Assembly: GCF_020536995.1 (NCBI RefSeq)
Contig: NC_068356.1
Coordinates: 26,950,972 to 27,014,971 of the forward strand
Direction of reading: 5' to 3'
DNA: 64,000 bases
Origin: Dreissena polymorpha
Lineage: Eukaryota > Mollusca > Bivalvia > Myida > Dreissenidae
This document shows positions 52,401 through 58,183 of this stretch, one piece after another. The notes beneath the pieces are model-generated. The model saw only the letters and a list, made by a program, of their open reading frames with translations, did not search any database and was not told where the DNA came from. Position 1 is the first letter of the stretch; every line of letters starts with the position of its first letter. A program made the position numbers and the translations under genes.

Positions 52401-53319
52401 ATGCGTGCGTTTCTTGTCCAGGCGGTCTTGATAAGGAAGATTTGCAGAATCTGACAAAAAGCCAAATCAAAGAAATAGAGCCGCATGTATTGACCGGAAT
52501 GGACCCGTTACAATCGATGGTAAAATCTTGTTTGCGTCTTGTTTTAAAACAGATGCCATTAAGCCATTCCAGGCCTTAGCGCCTTCCAAATATTTGTTAG
52601 TTACTGTACACTTCATTTAAAAATATCTGATGAATATTTTGGTCTCGTTCTGTAAAAATATGGGCTCGATGAATGTGCATTAAGTTTCGTTCTAGTTAGC
52701 CAATGTAGTCCACACAGGCTAATCAGGAAAGCCACTTTTAGTCCTAACTAGATGTTCGTTAAGAAAAGACTTCTTTCAAAAGAAACATTCCTTAAAATTG
52801 AAAAGAGTCGTGCTGACTTCACAGACTTATCTTTCAGAACAAGGTTAATGTTATAAATCATGTCCCCTGTAGGAGTTCACTGCGTACCAGCTGTCGGAGA
52901 TGACGAGTCCCCAGAGAGAGGCGTTCACCGCCATGCAGAGGTCGTACATGTCCGAGGAGCAGTTACGATCTCTCCAAGTCGACATATATAACACAGGTAT
53001 GTAGGGGGTCGACATTTATAACACAGGTATGTAGGGGTATCATGTACCAATTATTGTAGTTGGTTTAGTAGACTGTGAGGATACGGTATTCTATTGAGAT
53101 GCAGTGAATGAAATATGTGTAATAAAGTAGTTATGTGTTATCAGTATAACATGTTTATAATTTATCCAATATTGGAGATTATGAGTTTCCAGACTGATAG
53201 AGAAACCGATAGTCGTCAATATAAAATCGTGGTATACTGACACATTTGTAATTTCAGGCTACAGAATAACGTTATCCATCAGTATCGTCATTGTGACGCG
53301 CGTGCTGTGTGTTGTGTGA
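31839..53319 (+). CDS. Mesothelin/stereocilin/otoancorin-like protein, 26 exons
   Basis: Predicted extracellular or membrane-attached helical-repeat protein of 1279 residues. It is complete if the short first exon is right. All 26 exons join in frame (3840 nt with stop) through GT-AG junctions. Segments typical of the family: GGLVRGLSPADIELLSLDSD, LGNLLCGTDPEDV, GLDKEDLQNLTKSQI and YQLSEMTSPQREAF. The N-terminus (MKWNRIPLFI then SISVFTVIS) could be a signal peptide. Residues about 20-180 are polar and acidic. The C-terminus YRITLSISIVIVTRVLCVV is hydrophobic, fitting a membrane or GPI-type tail. Vertebrate relatives form apical extracellular gels and surface proteins; the mussel role is unknown. 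Assignment rests on motif recall, not alignment. Confidence 0.8.
32362..32381 (+). repeat. Poly-G tract
   Basis: About 20 uninterrupted G in intron 1 of the mesothelin-like gene; such a run may be misassembled in length. Confidence 0.9.
33033..33554 (+). CDS. Mesothelin-like exon 2
   Basis: Acceptor TCTTTTTTACAG, donor GAAG|GTTGGT. Encodes SISVFTVISWQHVQVAT, a Ser/Thr- and acid-rich stretch (NEESDFESDHFMFDSDD), then FVDRVVISAKEMFENNEDF and KAIDVFSLIENAVE. The other nearby GT would put the next exon out of frame. Confidence 0.85.
34071..34237 (+). CDS. Mesothelin-like exon 3
   Basis: Encodes GVISLDGVSEHDAVRILRQL, then DIPDPILRRVLDADMGNL and PSDLFAVLS. Acceptor AATGTATAG, donor GTATGT; phase 1 to 0. 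Confidence 0.9.
34849..35349. mobile_element. 500-bp element with terminal inverted repeats, TTAA ends and an internal tRNA-like part
   Basis: Left end TTAAAGGAGCCTTTTCACAG, right end complementary (CGTGAAAAGATCCCTTTAA). Both are bounded by TTAA, as for piggyBac-type nonautonomous elements. The middle carries a tRNA-like sequence (34988-35062, minus). Lies in intron 3 of the mesothelin-like gene. Confidence 0.75.
34988..35062 (-). repeat. tRNA-like sequence within the TTAA element
   Basis: Minus strand: GGCAGGATAGCTCAGTTGGC (A box TAGCTCAGTTGG) and later ACTGGTTCGAGCCCTGC (B box GGTTCGAGCCC). The acceptor stem is only partly complementary, so it is more likely a mobile-element promoter relic than a tRNA gene. 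Confidence 0.6.
36054..36209 (+). CDS. Mesothelin-like exon 4
   Basis: Encodes DSVIEAAGGWGEDRIVPLC, then SCPRNLQRALKHGVNC and VLDLTDVD. Acceptor CATTTTGCAG, donor GTACGT; 52 codons, phase 0-0. Confidence 0.92.
36545..36708 (+). CDS. Mesothelin-like exon 5
   Basis: Encodes VFSTSKLTILLSQLRLI, then SDVMSAFRHLAPALAADDIA and ISVSTLTE. Acceptor TTTTTTTCAG, donor GTACAT; ends in phase 2. Confidence 0.9.
36875..37052 (+). CDS. Mesothelin-like exon 6
   Basis: Encodes LKNISTSPLPFLAQRREL, then PETFLMDLGPLIEDLPAQDI. Acceptor CACTAAG is weak but fixes the frame (AG|T); donor GTACGT. Confidence 0.85.
37908..38023 (+). CDS. Mesothelin-like exon 7
   Basis: Encodes LLNVVPGLHLTDMPEGPARV then AIASGIVDAVKKKPSEIA. 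Acceptor GTCTTCCAG, donor GTACGC; ends in phase 2. Confidence 0.92.
38385..38500. repeat. Fold-back inverted repeat in mesothelin-like intron 7
   Basis: AATTTATCCCACGAGTGAAG with AAAGGTTTACATGGCGAGG pairs imperfectly with CGAGCCTTGTAAGCCTTTC and ACACGAGTATTCTATTTATC. Arms of about 50 bp with a very short loop. The wider element boundary is not clear. Confidence 0.7.
39705..39813 (+). CDS. Mesothelin-like exon 8
   Basis: Encodes ALPWIKSDVEMMSVIDMKM then LVKALQEKDDLTLTQAE. Acceptor ATTGAAG (weak), donor GTATAC; ends in phase 0. Confidence 0.85.
40150..40344 (+). CDS. Mesothelin-like exon 9
   Basis: Encodes EMLIAERLETFPLFNDSILS, FICSFREDFFISIPNVT and IAVMSGSPLQCRKR. Acceptor CCATTGCAG, donor GTATTT; 65 codons, phase 0-0. 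Confidence 0.9.
40579..40626 (+). CDS. Mesothelin-like exon 10 (short)
   Basis: Encodes ARFLMEDLKSELNISM. Acceptor ATTTTGCAG, donor GTAAGA; 16 codons, phase 0-0, so it could be skipped without changing frame. Confidence 0.8.
41330..41600 (-). pseudogene. MADF-like domain remnant, frameshifted, in mesothelin-like intron 10
   Basis: On the minus strand, MADWLKENPVMQTKRMKLYK in one frame continues as KSDLWNSNVAELNLEFG and NTWRESIRTDRQ in the next frame. Together they look like a MADF (Myb/SANT-like) domain. Such genes are often partners of Harbinger DNA transposons, but no transposase is visible here. An 80-odd-residue open frame just upstream (41565-41852, minus) may be part of the same relic. 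Confidence 0.4.
42113..42256 (-). mobile_element. tRNA-related SINE-like repeat, copy 1
   Basis: Plus strand reads GGAAGCCGGAGTATCCGGAG and GAAATCCCACC, ending GCGTGTACCCACCACTGTGC. The same layout occurs at 60989-61146. The conserved GCCGGAG..CGGAGGAAA core plus a tRNA-like tail (reverse complement) is a pattern seen in animal SINEs. Confidence 0.5.
42300..42560 (+). repeat. Degenerate short repeat of TCCGTGTTGGT type
   Basis: Many imperfect copies of TCCGTGTT, CCGTGTTGGT and GTGTTTATCC in a CpG-rich patch within otherwise AT-rich intron DNA. No open frame here resembles a known protein. Confidence 0.6.
43063..43209 (+). CDS. Mesothelin-like exon 11
   Basis: Encodes LLPFPVQLIHALSPADVRQM, TRQDIRDIAQNVRGVGG and AYTHRYL. 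Acceptor ATTTTGACAG. The donor is GTTGGT at 43210 or, equally in frame, GTATCG at 43219, which would add Val-Gly-Phe. Confidence 0.85.
43431..43613 (+). CDS. Mesothelin-like exon 12
   Basis: Encodes IDKPALFAPEDPCEDVFYAL, GMFAKYIGNNVLRTTKAIP and NVDLLALTKQQ. Acceptor ATATTCTAG, donor GTATAA; 61 codons, phase 0-0. Confidence 0.93.
43864..44067 (+). CDS. Mesothelin-like exon 13
   Basis: Encodes AIVIVANIREQFASNHDQS, ATIARLGGLVRGLSPADIEL and EILATHEDQLDGGQ. GLSPADIELL is the most mesothelin/stereocilin-like motif in the protein. Acceptor CCTCGAAG, donor GTGAGG; 68 codons. Confidence 0.93.
44246..44361 (+). CDS. Mesothelin-like exon 14
   Basis: Encodes IESIVEKIRQYFDIANRNQI then VTVVQIGRYMQFL. Acceptor CGTTTCAG, donor GTAAAC; ends in phase 2. 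Confidence 0.92.
44651..44783 (+). CDS. Mesothelin-like exon 15
   Basis: Encodes PHFEISKFPKQLRPRISIEI, GRSRLLNIPMRKRQELL and FALKNM. Acceptor TTTCGTCAG, donor GTGTGT; phase 2 to 0. Confidence 0.9.
45154..45255 (+). CDS. Mesothelin-like exon 16
   Basis: Encodes KDPVSGNLVDISSKVDSASF then LELGHLRCGITQKL. Acceptor GTTCTTTAG, donor GTATTA; 34 codons, phase 0-0. Confidence 0.9.
45420..46000 (-). mobile_element. LINE 3' fragment (reverse-transcriptase C-terminal zinc finger)
   Basis: Minus-strand frame reads KHQTVLCDMCNKHIETIEHL then FWECK, the C-x2-C-x8-H-x4-C zinc-binding region after reverse transcriptase in L1/jockey-like LINEs. It continues through NYIIILMKYFIFSMKYRK to a stop at about 45592. 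The polymerase itself is absent: 5'-truncated and antisense in intron 16 of the mesothelin-like gene. Confidence 0.75.
46222..46334 (+). CDS. Mesothelin-like exon 17
   Basis: Encodes VGKLTKEALDMNMEFLQTC then NPNIADTLAKRAIDMN. Acceptor ACCCAAAG chosen because the alternative AG four bases on meets a stop; donor GTAAGC; ends in phase 2. Confidence 0.85.
46397..46458 (+). repeat. (AGT)n microsatellite
   Basis: About 20 uninterrupted AGT/TAG triplets, 60 bp downstream of exon 17. Confidence 0.97.
46550..47520 (+). repeat. Tandem repeat of about 170 bp with GGTCCGCAAATC motif
   Basis: Five or more units, each with GAACACGAAATAAATATTAA, ATGGTCCGTACGGTCCGCAA and TTCAAATTTAAACAAGTATG, then AACTTTTAATAT. 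The right end collapses into a dense short repeat of GGGCCGTATAGTCCGC type. Wholly within intron 17 of the mesothelin-like gene. Confidence 0.9.
47685..47772 (+). CDS. Mesothelin-like exon 18
   Basis: Encodes ARLVVKEELVAMGTLIASLE then KQDKDRIIP. Acceptor CCCATTTTAG, donor GTGAGT; phase 2 to 0. Confidence 0.9.
48045..48160 (+). repeat. Dispersed repeat with CGGGGTAC motif, copy 2
   Basis: CTCGGGGTACGTTATAGTAC, TATCCGGGTGAC and AGAGCCGACAGCGACCAATT match the layout of 14000-14130. Confidence 0.5.
48505..48660. mobile_element. CACAGGCTAAT-type MITE, partial
   Basis: GTCCCAGATAAGCATGTGC, CAGTCTGCACAGGCAAATC and AAAGGAAGTCTCTTCTTAGC are shared with the full copy at 54971-55240; the right arm ends early, just before exon 19. 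Confidence 0.7.
48734..48914 (+). CDS. Mesothelin-like exon 19
   Basis: Encodes ASLAYVGGYVAKSIQEKEQL, LDSITARGFIRDVDGHEM and AAIKHIYASMTAST. Acceptor CACCAACAG, donor GTAACC; ends in phase 1. Confidence 0.9.
49483..49646 (+). CDS. Mesothelin-like exon 20
   Basis: Encodes IATCHELVRLGPLGVHVADL, LTGTQLDRCLDHLGTLQW and EQAADIVNKIRTRK. Acceptor ACTTTAAG, donor GTAGCC; phase 1 to 0. Confidence 0.9.
49987..50127 (+). CDS. Mesothelin-like exon 21
   Basis: Encodes NAPVNTIAIEYPGLLPGVNP, DEMLTLNMSDTDIIYAVGS and RGLSKNH. Acceptor ATATTTCAG, donor GTAAGC; 47 codons, phase 0-0. Confidence 0.93.
50573..50779 (+). CDS. Candidate cassette exon in mesothelin-like intron 21
   Basis: An open stretch with acceptor TGTTTAATAG and possible donor CAC|GTAGCT, 69 codons, phase 0-0, so it could be included without disturbing the frame. 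It encodes DSLYEMFTTITMQNEGS, LVLPREIIDDLLNNIVLAL and NIEKSQITFHFTRNGTTH. It does not resemble the rest of the protein. The frame stays open to a stop at about 50917. It may be a relic of another gene or element. Confidence 0.25.
51139..51248. repeat. Near-perfect hairpin, fold-back element
   Basis: Arms of about 46 bp (TGTTGGGTTCGGTGGATTAT ... and its complement ATAATCCACCGAATCCAACA) flank an AT-rich loop. The preceding 200 bp (AAATTATCAGTG and GACGTCATTTT repeats) probably belongs to the same element. Confidence 0.85.
51529..51683 (+). CDS. Mesothelin-like exon 22
   Basis: Encodes LKNAFKTWLSARSAGAMM, DDDVALLGNLLCGTDPEDV and AGTGLVSGAVI. Donor ATCAT|GTACAG is used because the earlier GTAAGC would put exon 23 out of frame. 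Confidence 0.88.
52020..52162 (+). CDS. Mesothelin-like exon 23
   Basis: Encodes MNLNTFGKLTDCMGELLKAY, TRSFMEHVKTTNNRLQHGM and AEMGVLL. Acceptor CCTTTCAG, donor GTAGGA; phase 2 to 1. Confidence 0.88.
52422..52519 (+). CDS. Mesothelin-like exon 24
   Basis: Encodes GLDKEDLQNLTKSQIKEIEP then HVLTGMDPLQSM. Acceptor CTTGTCCAG, donor GTAAAA; phase 1 to 0. Confidence 0.92.
52640..52830. mobile_element. CACAGGCTAAT-type MITE, diverged
   Basis: TTAGCCAATGTAGTCCACAC and AGGCTAATCAGGAAAGCCAC, then AAGAAAAGACTTCTTTC, in family order. Confidence 0.6.
52873..52996 (+). CDS. Mesothelin-like exon 25, followed by a duplicated donor
   Basis: Encodes EFTAYQLSEMTSPQREAFTA, MQRSYMSEEQLRSLQVDI and YNT. Acceptor CCCCTGTAG, donor CAG|GTATGT. 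The last 19 exon bases and first 11 intron bases are repeated once immediately downstream. Reading past the first donor gives Gly-Met-stop, removing the hydrophobic tail. Confidence 0.92.
52978..53037 (+). repeat. Two 30-bp copies of the exon 25 end plus 5' splice site
   Basis: 52978-53007 and 53008-53037 differ at one base (GACATATATA versus GACATTTATA). Each contains AACACAG|GTATGTAGGGG, giving two identical donor sequences 30 bp apart. Confidence 0.97.
53258..53319 (+). CDS. Mesothelin-like exon 26 (C-terminal tail)
   Basis: Completes Gly, then YRITLSISIVIVTRVLCVV and TGA. Acceptor TAATTTCAG, phase 1. The hydrophobic run at the extreme C-terminus fits a GPI-attachment signal or tail anchor. 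Confidence 0.85.
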
Positions 53320-54841
53320 GCCCAGATGATGCCCCGTGTTTATCTCCATTTGCAGAGACTTGCAACCACTAAACCTCTGTTAATAGCACAGACCTTACTT
53401 ATTGTGGGAATTTTTCTTTTTGCCAATGGGTTTATATTATATTTGTTATTCATTAATGTAAGGACACGCTGAAAACATTTAAATCAAAACAGTTGCAAAA
53501 CGAAAACGAAACACTTATGACCTGCTAAAAAAGGTGTTAGAACGGCCTATCATGGTTTTGGTTTCAATATTGTATTTGTTTACCGCAATATTGTATTTAT
53601 ATTTTGTTTTGCTGTTCTTTGTATTTTATTTGTTTGTTTTTTTAATTAATTAGTTATTTGTCGAACTTGCGAAAAGCTGATCTGCCTACTTTTAAAGATT
53701 TTATTGATGGCTTTTATAGTATTTTATATTACGATGTATTATAAAAAAATATCTTCAATTTAAACGTATTGAATGCTTGCTTAACAAAACGGTCTCGTTT
53801 CATGAACCTCATTAAAATGTTTATTTTTATAATTATAAAAAGTTGTCCTCGAGTTATTTTCAAAGCAATTTTATGATATCGATATATTTTACTAGCCTGG
53901 ATGTTGGTAGATGACTGCAATAACAGAGACACTAACCTCTTAATAGTCGTACAGACACATTTAGTGGCATTTAGTATTACGAAATACCAGTACCGGTTCT
54001 TTTACTTCAAATAAAAATTTCCAAGTTAATTCCTCCTCTAAAAAGTATGTAATAAAATGAACTTAATGTCTTAATATGGGCAGACACATTAGGTTGCGTG
54101 CGACTCTTTCGAAATACTAGTGAGGTATCTTTACTTCATCTTCAAATAAAATTACGCAGTTTATGCCGCTTTTACGTTGGATTTTATTATTTTTTTAAAC
54201 TGTATGTTTCAGTATGGACATGTGGACCTGCAAATATATTCGGGCGAAATTATCATGATGAAAAAGTCGATTTTTGTATATGAATTAATGATGTTCTGAT
54301 AACAAACAATCGATTTTTTATATAAATAAATACATAAATAATACGGACTATGTTTTAAATTAAAATTATCAAATATCTTGAAATCAGAAATTATTGTGAG
54401 GATGAAAATCAATAGATTTAAACATCACTTCTAGATATCAAGAAGTGACACAGGATGTTAAACGGTGTTTTTGTCGACCAACAATACAAGGAAACATGCT
54501 ACGGAAGCATCATGAAAACACGCTACGGAAGCGTCGTCACCGTTGAAACCAACCTTGCACTGTCAATGACAAATGTCGGGAATTACTGTAACTCGTTGTC
54601 AGCAACCGGCGACACATTCGTTCATTTTTATCAATCATTCGAAGAACGGTATTCATTATACGCAGTTTGATTCGGTGGCTTCATTTCTGATAATAGTCAC
54701 AAGTGAGTGCTACGCTCAGCAGAACTAAAAATTAAGGCTTAAGAATTCTTTTTGAATGCAAATGAAATCCTGACACGCCTTATATTAAATTCTTGACTTA
54801 AGGCAAGCACCATGGAAATATAACATATCGATACCATAGCT

Positions 54842-54915
54842 ACAGACTAATAAATGAATATGGTATTTGATATCCTATACAGACTAATAAATGAATATGG
54901 TATTTGATATCCTCT
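54842..54915 (+). repeat. 37-bp perfect-to-near-perfect tandem duplication
   Basis: ACAGACTAATAAATGAATAT and GGTATTTGATATCCT occur twice in direct succession, with one difference at the end. Confidence 0.95.
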
Positions 54916-54970
54916 ACATTTTACAAATGATCCTTATATGGTCCTCGCTCATTAAAACACGTATAAGATA

Positions 54971-55240
54971 ATATGAGTCGCGTTCTGAGAAAACTGGGCA
55001 TAATGCTTGTGCGTAACGTGTCATCCCAGATTAGCCTGTGCAGTCCGCACAGGCTAATCAGGTACCACACTTTCCGCTTTTATGACATTTTTCATTTAAA
55101 AGAAGTCTCTTCTTAGCAAAAATCCAATTATGGCGGAAAGTGTCGTCCCTGATTAGCATGTGCGGACTGCACAGGCTAATCTAGGACGACACTTTACGCA
55201 CATGCATTTTTGCCCAGGTTTCTCAGAACACGACCCATAT
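54971..55240. mobile_element. Full-length fold-back MITE, CACAGGCTAAT family
   Basis: Ends ATATGAGTCGCGTTCTGAGA and its complement TCTCAGAACACGACCCATAT. The arms continue inward through CATCCCAGATTAGCCTGTGC and its mirror for over 80 bp. The centre is TTTAAAAGAAGTCTCTTC. Best-preserved of seven copies in the window. Confidence 0.9.
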
Positions 55241-56054
55241 AGTTGGTGTCAGATTTCAGCAACAATTTCATAAGATCGATTTACTCTCGTTTAATGGTTA
55301 TAAAATGTGCCTTAATAATAGGACAATAGATCCCTTTTAGGACATTAGATCCCTTTTGGTAACGTGTCGAACACTTTATTTAGAATAGCAAATTATAAAA
55401 ATTTAAAAATGAAAAGTGTGGGGGTTGATTTTTGAGCTTGGAATACAGTCTTTAGAAACTTGTTGGTTTTGTTTATCCAGTATTAGAGAAAAGAAGCTCA
55501 TAGGAGCCTATAAAATGGTACCACATATTATATTTGACTTGGTGTTAAACAATTTGGTGTTCAATTCAACAGTGCAAACAGCAATTCGGAGTTCAACACC
55601 TAAGTTGTGTTTACAAGAAAATGCGGTGCAACAATGCTGTTTATGTTCCATAAGTTGTGAAATAACATAGCGTTTTTACATAGATTTATTAGAGCACGTG
55701 AAAAAACACTGTTGACAGCTTTGGTCTGTAAGCAGTGCCAGTGGTTTTGTTTACACCATTATCTTAGTGAAATCTGAATTGAGATTACATATCTGACATC
55801 AAATCCAATCATTTCTGTTAATAAATTATACAAATAGGAAAACAGAATCGTTAAATTTGTGTACTTATCTATATAAAGTTACATGGCAATTATTTTCAGG
55901 AATTAAGACTATATACTTTTCCATACAGACCTCTGACAATTTAAGCTTACACTTCTATCCATGTAAAACTCTAGAGATCTTAATTTTCAATGTCAGAGGA
56001 ATCTCATTTTTTGCCACATTGCAACAGTATTAATATTTAAAGACTGAGCCTTAC

Positions 56055-56129
56055 TCCTTGATTTTCTTGTTGTCCTCTGTTAGTCGCTGTCCATCAAAGT
56101 ACAGCCAGTGTCTCTTCCATACATACTTC
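56055..56129 (-). CDS. SNRNP25: SNRNP25 exon (YVW segment)
   Basis: Acceptor CTGTTTATAG, donor GGA|GTAAGG. Encodes KYVWKRHWLYFDGQRLTE then DNKKIK, ending in two bases of Glu/Asp as expected before DYGIRNRDE. If the donor were not used, TAA follows at once. Confidence 0.85.
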
Positions 56130-58183
56130 CTATAAACAGAAACGAGATGTATAAAGCCATATTCTGGAAAATGCGCGTAATGCATGTGTGTAGAGTGAAA
56201 GTATCATCCCAGATAGACCTGTGCAGTCTGCACAGGCTAATCAGGGACAAAGCGTTCTTTCCGCCTAAACTGGATTTTCGGTTAAAAAGACTTTACATGA
56301 AAAAATCCATAAAAGTGGAAAGTGTTGTCACAGAGAAGACTGTTGGCTGCACAGGCTAATCTGGGAGGAGACTTTACACACATGCATTAAGCCCTGTTTT
56401 CCCACATCAATAATCTACAGTAGTAAATCTTGAACAACCAGGAATCAATGAGAATAACAATTGTTGCATAGAAATACATTCTCTAGAAGTAATATAATAT
56501 GTTATCTAAAAGCTGAAAATTTATCAATTAAAACAAGATATGTTACCAATTCATGAAACTAGATTTTCATTGTTTTGCCAATTTAATTATTTGAATTAAT
56601 TAACTTTGAAAGCAATGTCATTGTATAAGTTACCTACACACACAATTACACCACAAGACCTCCATCCAAATTCAATTTTTCAGACGCTGACGCCAAACAA
56701 TGTGTGAGAAGCAAAGCTCGAACTATTCAATGAATAGTCAAGCTAAACACTGCAAAAATGATGGATTTCATAGAGTACCAAATAAGTGTTGAATACAGAC
56801 CAATGTGCTTATTTTACTCAGCACAAAACCTGTACCACTTGCAAAGCTCGTGGTTTCGGTAGTCTGGGCATTGCTAAAAATAAACTGCTCGGTATTGGAC
56901 ACTAACCTAGTATTCTCTATGTAACTAACTATGTTTTGTAGGGACAAATACTACAGCCTGCTTTATCCCACATTGACAATGTCAGTTATATAGGTTGCTT
57001 TATTCCAAATAGACTTAATGAGTTGTGTAGGCTTATCCTCATTGACTTTCCAACTCATGTTTGTAGATTGATTTTTTTCCTGATTGATTTGAAAATTCAG
57101 TTTTCAAGGCTACTTTATCCCACTTTGACGTACTAATTCAGTTTTAAATGGCGCTTTGCCAAATAGTTTTGTAGGTCCATCAGCTCTGTTCTGTTGTAGC
57201 ACGAAGTGTCTCTTGATAGCATGTTTAAGGTCTAAAGCAGTTGCATTCTGGGTAACCACAATTCCAGCAAAATAGTTGGATCAGTAAAAACAAAATGCCA
57301 CACAAAAAGATTTGAACATTCTTTGATTGGAGTTGTTTGTAAAACAAAGGCTCCTCAATGTTATAAGGAAATCAATAAAAAAACGTTAAGCAATCATAGG
57401 ATGAAAAATGAAACAAGAGATGTGTTTGTCAGAAACTCATTTCCCCCTACTGCGCCGCTTTGAAATAACATTTCTATTTATCATTTGACAGGTATAGAAA
57501 ATATCTCCCTTTAAAGATTATTACTTTCCTTGGATTTTGTTTTTTTACCATAAAGGATGACCTTGACCTTTGACCACTCAAAATGTGCAGCTCCATGAGA
57601 TACACATGCATGCCAAATACCAAGTTGCTATCTTCAATATTGCAAAAGTTATGACCAATGTAAAAGTTTTCGGATGGACAGACAGACAGACGGACGGACT
57701 GACGGACAGTTCAACTGATATATACCACCCTACATAAAAAGAGCTTCTGTGATCACCTTTTGCTCAATTTCTGTCACCTTTCTTGCCTTATCAACATTTA
57801 CCTATTTTGCTCACAAATACTTTAAAATTGAGTATAAAGAAGTGTTACATATTATTTTACTAAGGTTTAACTTATAAAGCTGGATAGGGAAATAAACTAA
57901 ATGTTATAATTCATTTTGAATTCATTATTCATATTTTTTTGAAACCTTTTATTATTAGTTTTAGGCAGTCATTTGGAACTCTTTGAAATAAGGATAATGG
58001 CAAAATATCGGCATCAAATTTGACAAAAATCAAACACTGGACAACTAACAAAATGTTACCCATGACTTGGTTGTCCGCCCTGCGTACATTAACCACCATG
58101 GCTTGTCCATATTCCAGGGCAATCTGAGACTGTAGTTCTTCGAGTGTTATCTCCCCTGGCAAATCACACAGCAGAAGGTCACC
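56055..58183 (-). CDS. SNRNP25: U11/U12 snRNP 25 kDa protein, three exons found, possibly decayed
   Basis: SNRNP25 is a ubiquitin-fold subunit of the U11/U12 di-snRNP (minor spliceosome, nucleus). Three segments match human SNRNP25 in order: LLLCDLPGEITLEELQSQ with IALEYGQAMVVNVR (human LLCDLPIQVTLEEVNSQIAL); IVVTQNATALDLKHAIKRH (human VVVVQSATVLDLKKAIQR); and YVWKRHWLYFDGQRLTED (human SYVW.. GEKLTED). Exons 124, 106 and 75 nt are mutually in phase. The N-terminal exon and the final exon (human DYGIRNRDEVSF) were not found, and the middle exon lacks canonical splice sites. It is either a live gene with unusual sites or a decaying duplicate. Confidence 0.75.
56158..56410. mobile_element. CACAGGCTAAT-type MITE
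   Basis: CTGGAAAATGCGCGTAATGC, GTGCAGTCTGCACAGGCTAA, a middle AAAAAGACTTTACATG and the mirrored GGCTGCACAGGCTAATCTGG. It begins about 30 bp from the SNRNP25 YVW exon. Confidence 0.8.
57159..57264 (-). CDS. SNRNP25: SNRNP25 middle exon with non-canonical boundaries
   Basis: Encodes IVVTQNATALDLKHAIKRH then FVLQQNRADGPTKLF. Homology and phase place the start after TTTTGCTG (TG where AG is expected) and the end before CAAAGC (CA where GT is expected). Upstream in frame is TGA, so the exon cannot begin earlier. Length equals the human segment. Confidence 0.7.
57414..57735 (+). mobile_element. Tandem-cassette element, GTGCAGCTCCATGAG family
   Basis: Starts CAAGAGATGTGTTTGTCAG and CCCCCTACTGCGCCGC. 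It has one core unit (ACCACTCAAAATGTGCAGC, GAGATACACATGCATGCC), then GACAGACAGACGGACGGAC, and ends TATATACCACCCTAC. Confidence 0.75.
58060..58183 (-). CDS. SNRNP25: SNRNP25 exon (LCDLP segment)
   Basis: Acceptor TTTTATTGCAG, donor ATGG|GTAACA. Encodes GDLLLCDLPGEITLEELQSQ, then IALEYGQAMVVNVRRADNQ and VM. An ATG three codons before GDLL overlaps the acceptor, so the true start is probably in an upstream exon. Confidence 0.88.

Larger units (their letters stand above)
53320..56054. other. Convergent intergenic region
   Basis: Between the stop of the mesothelin-like gene and the last recognised SNRNP25 exon. It holds a 37-bp tandem duplication (54842-54915) and a full MITE (54971-55240). I looked on the minus strand for the final SNRNP25 exon and did not find it. 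The remainder is AT-rich without recognised genes. Confidence 0.6.

Noticed and set aside
54455-54670. 71-codon plus-strand frame
   Set aside because: No similarity recognised and no flanking splice signals; length is within chance for this composition.
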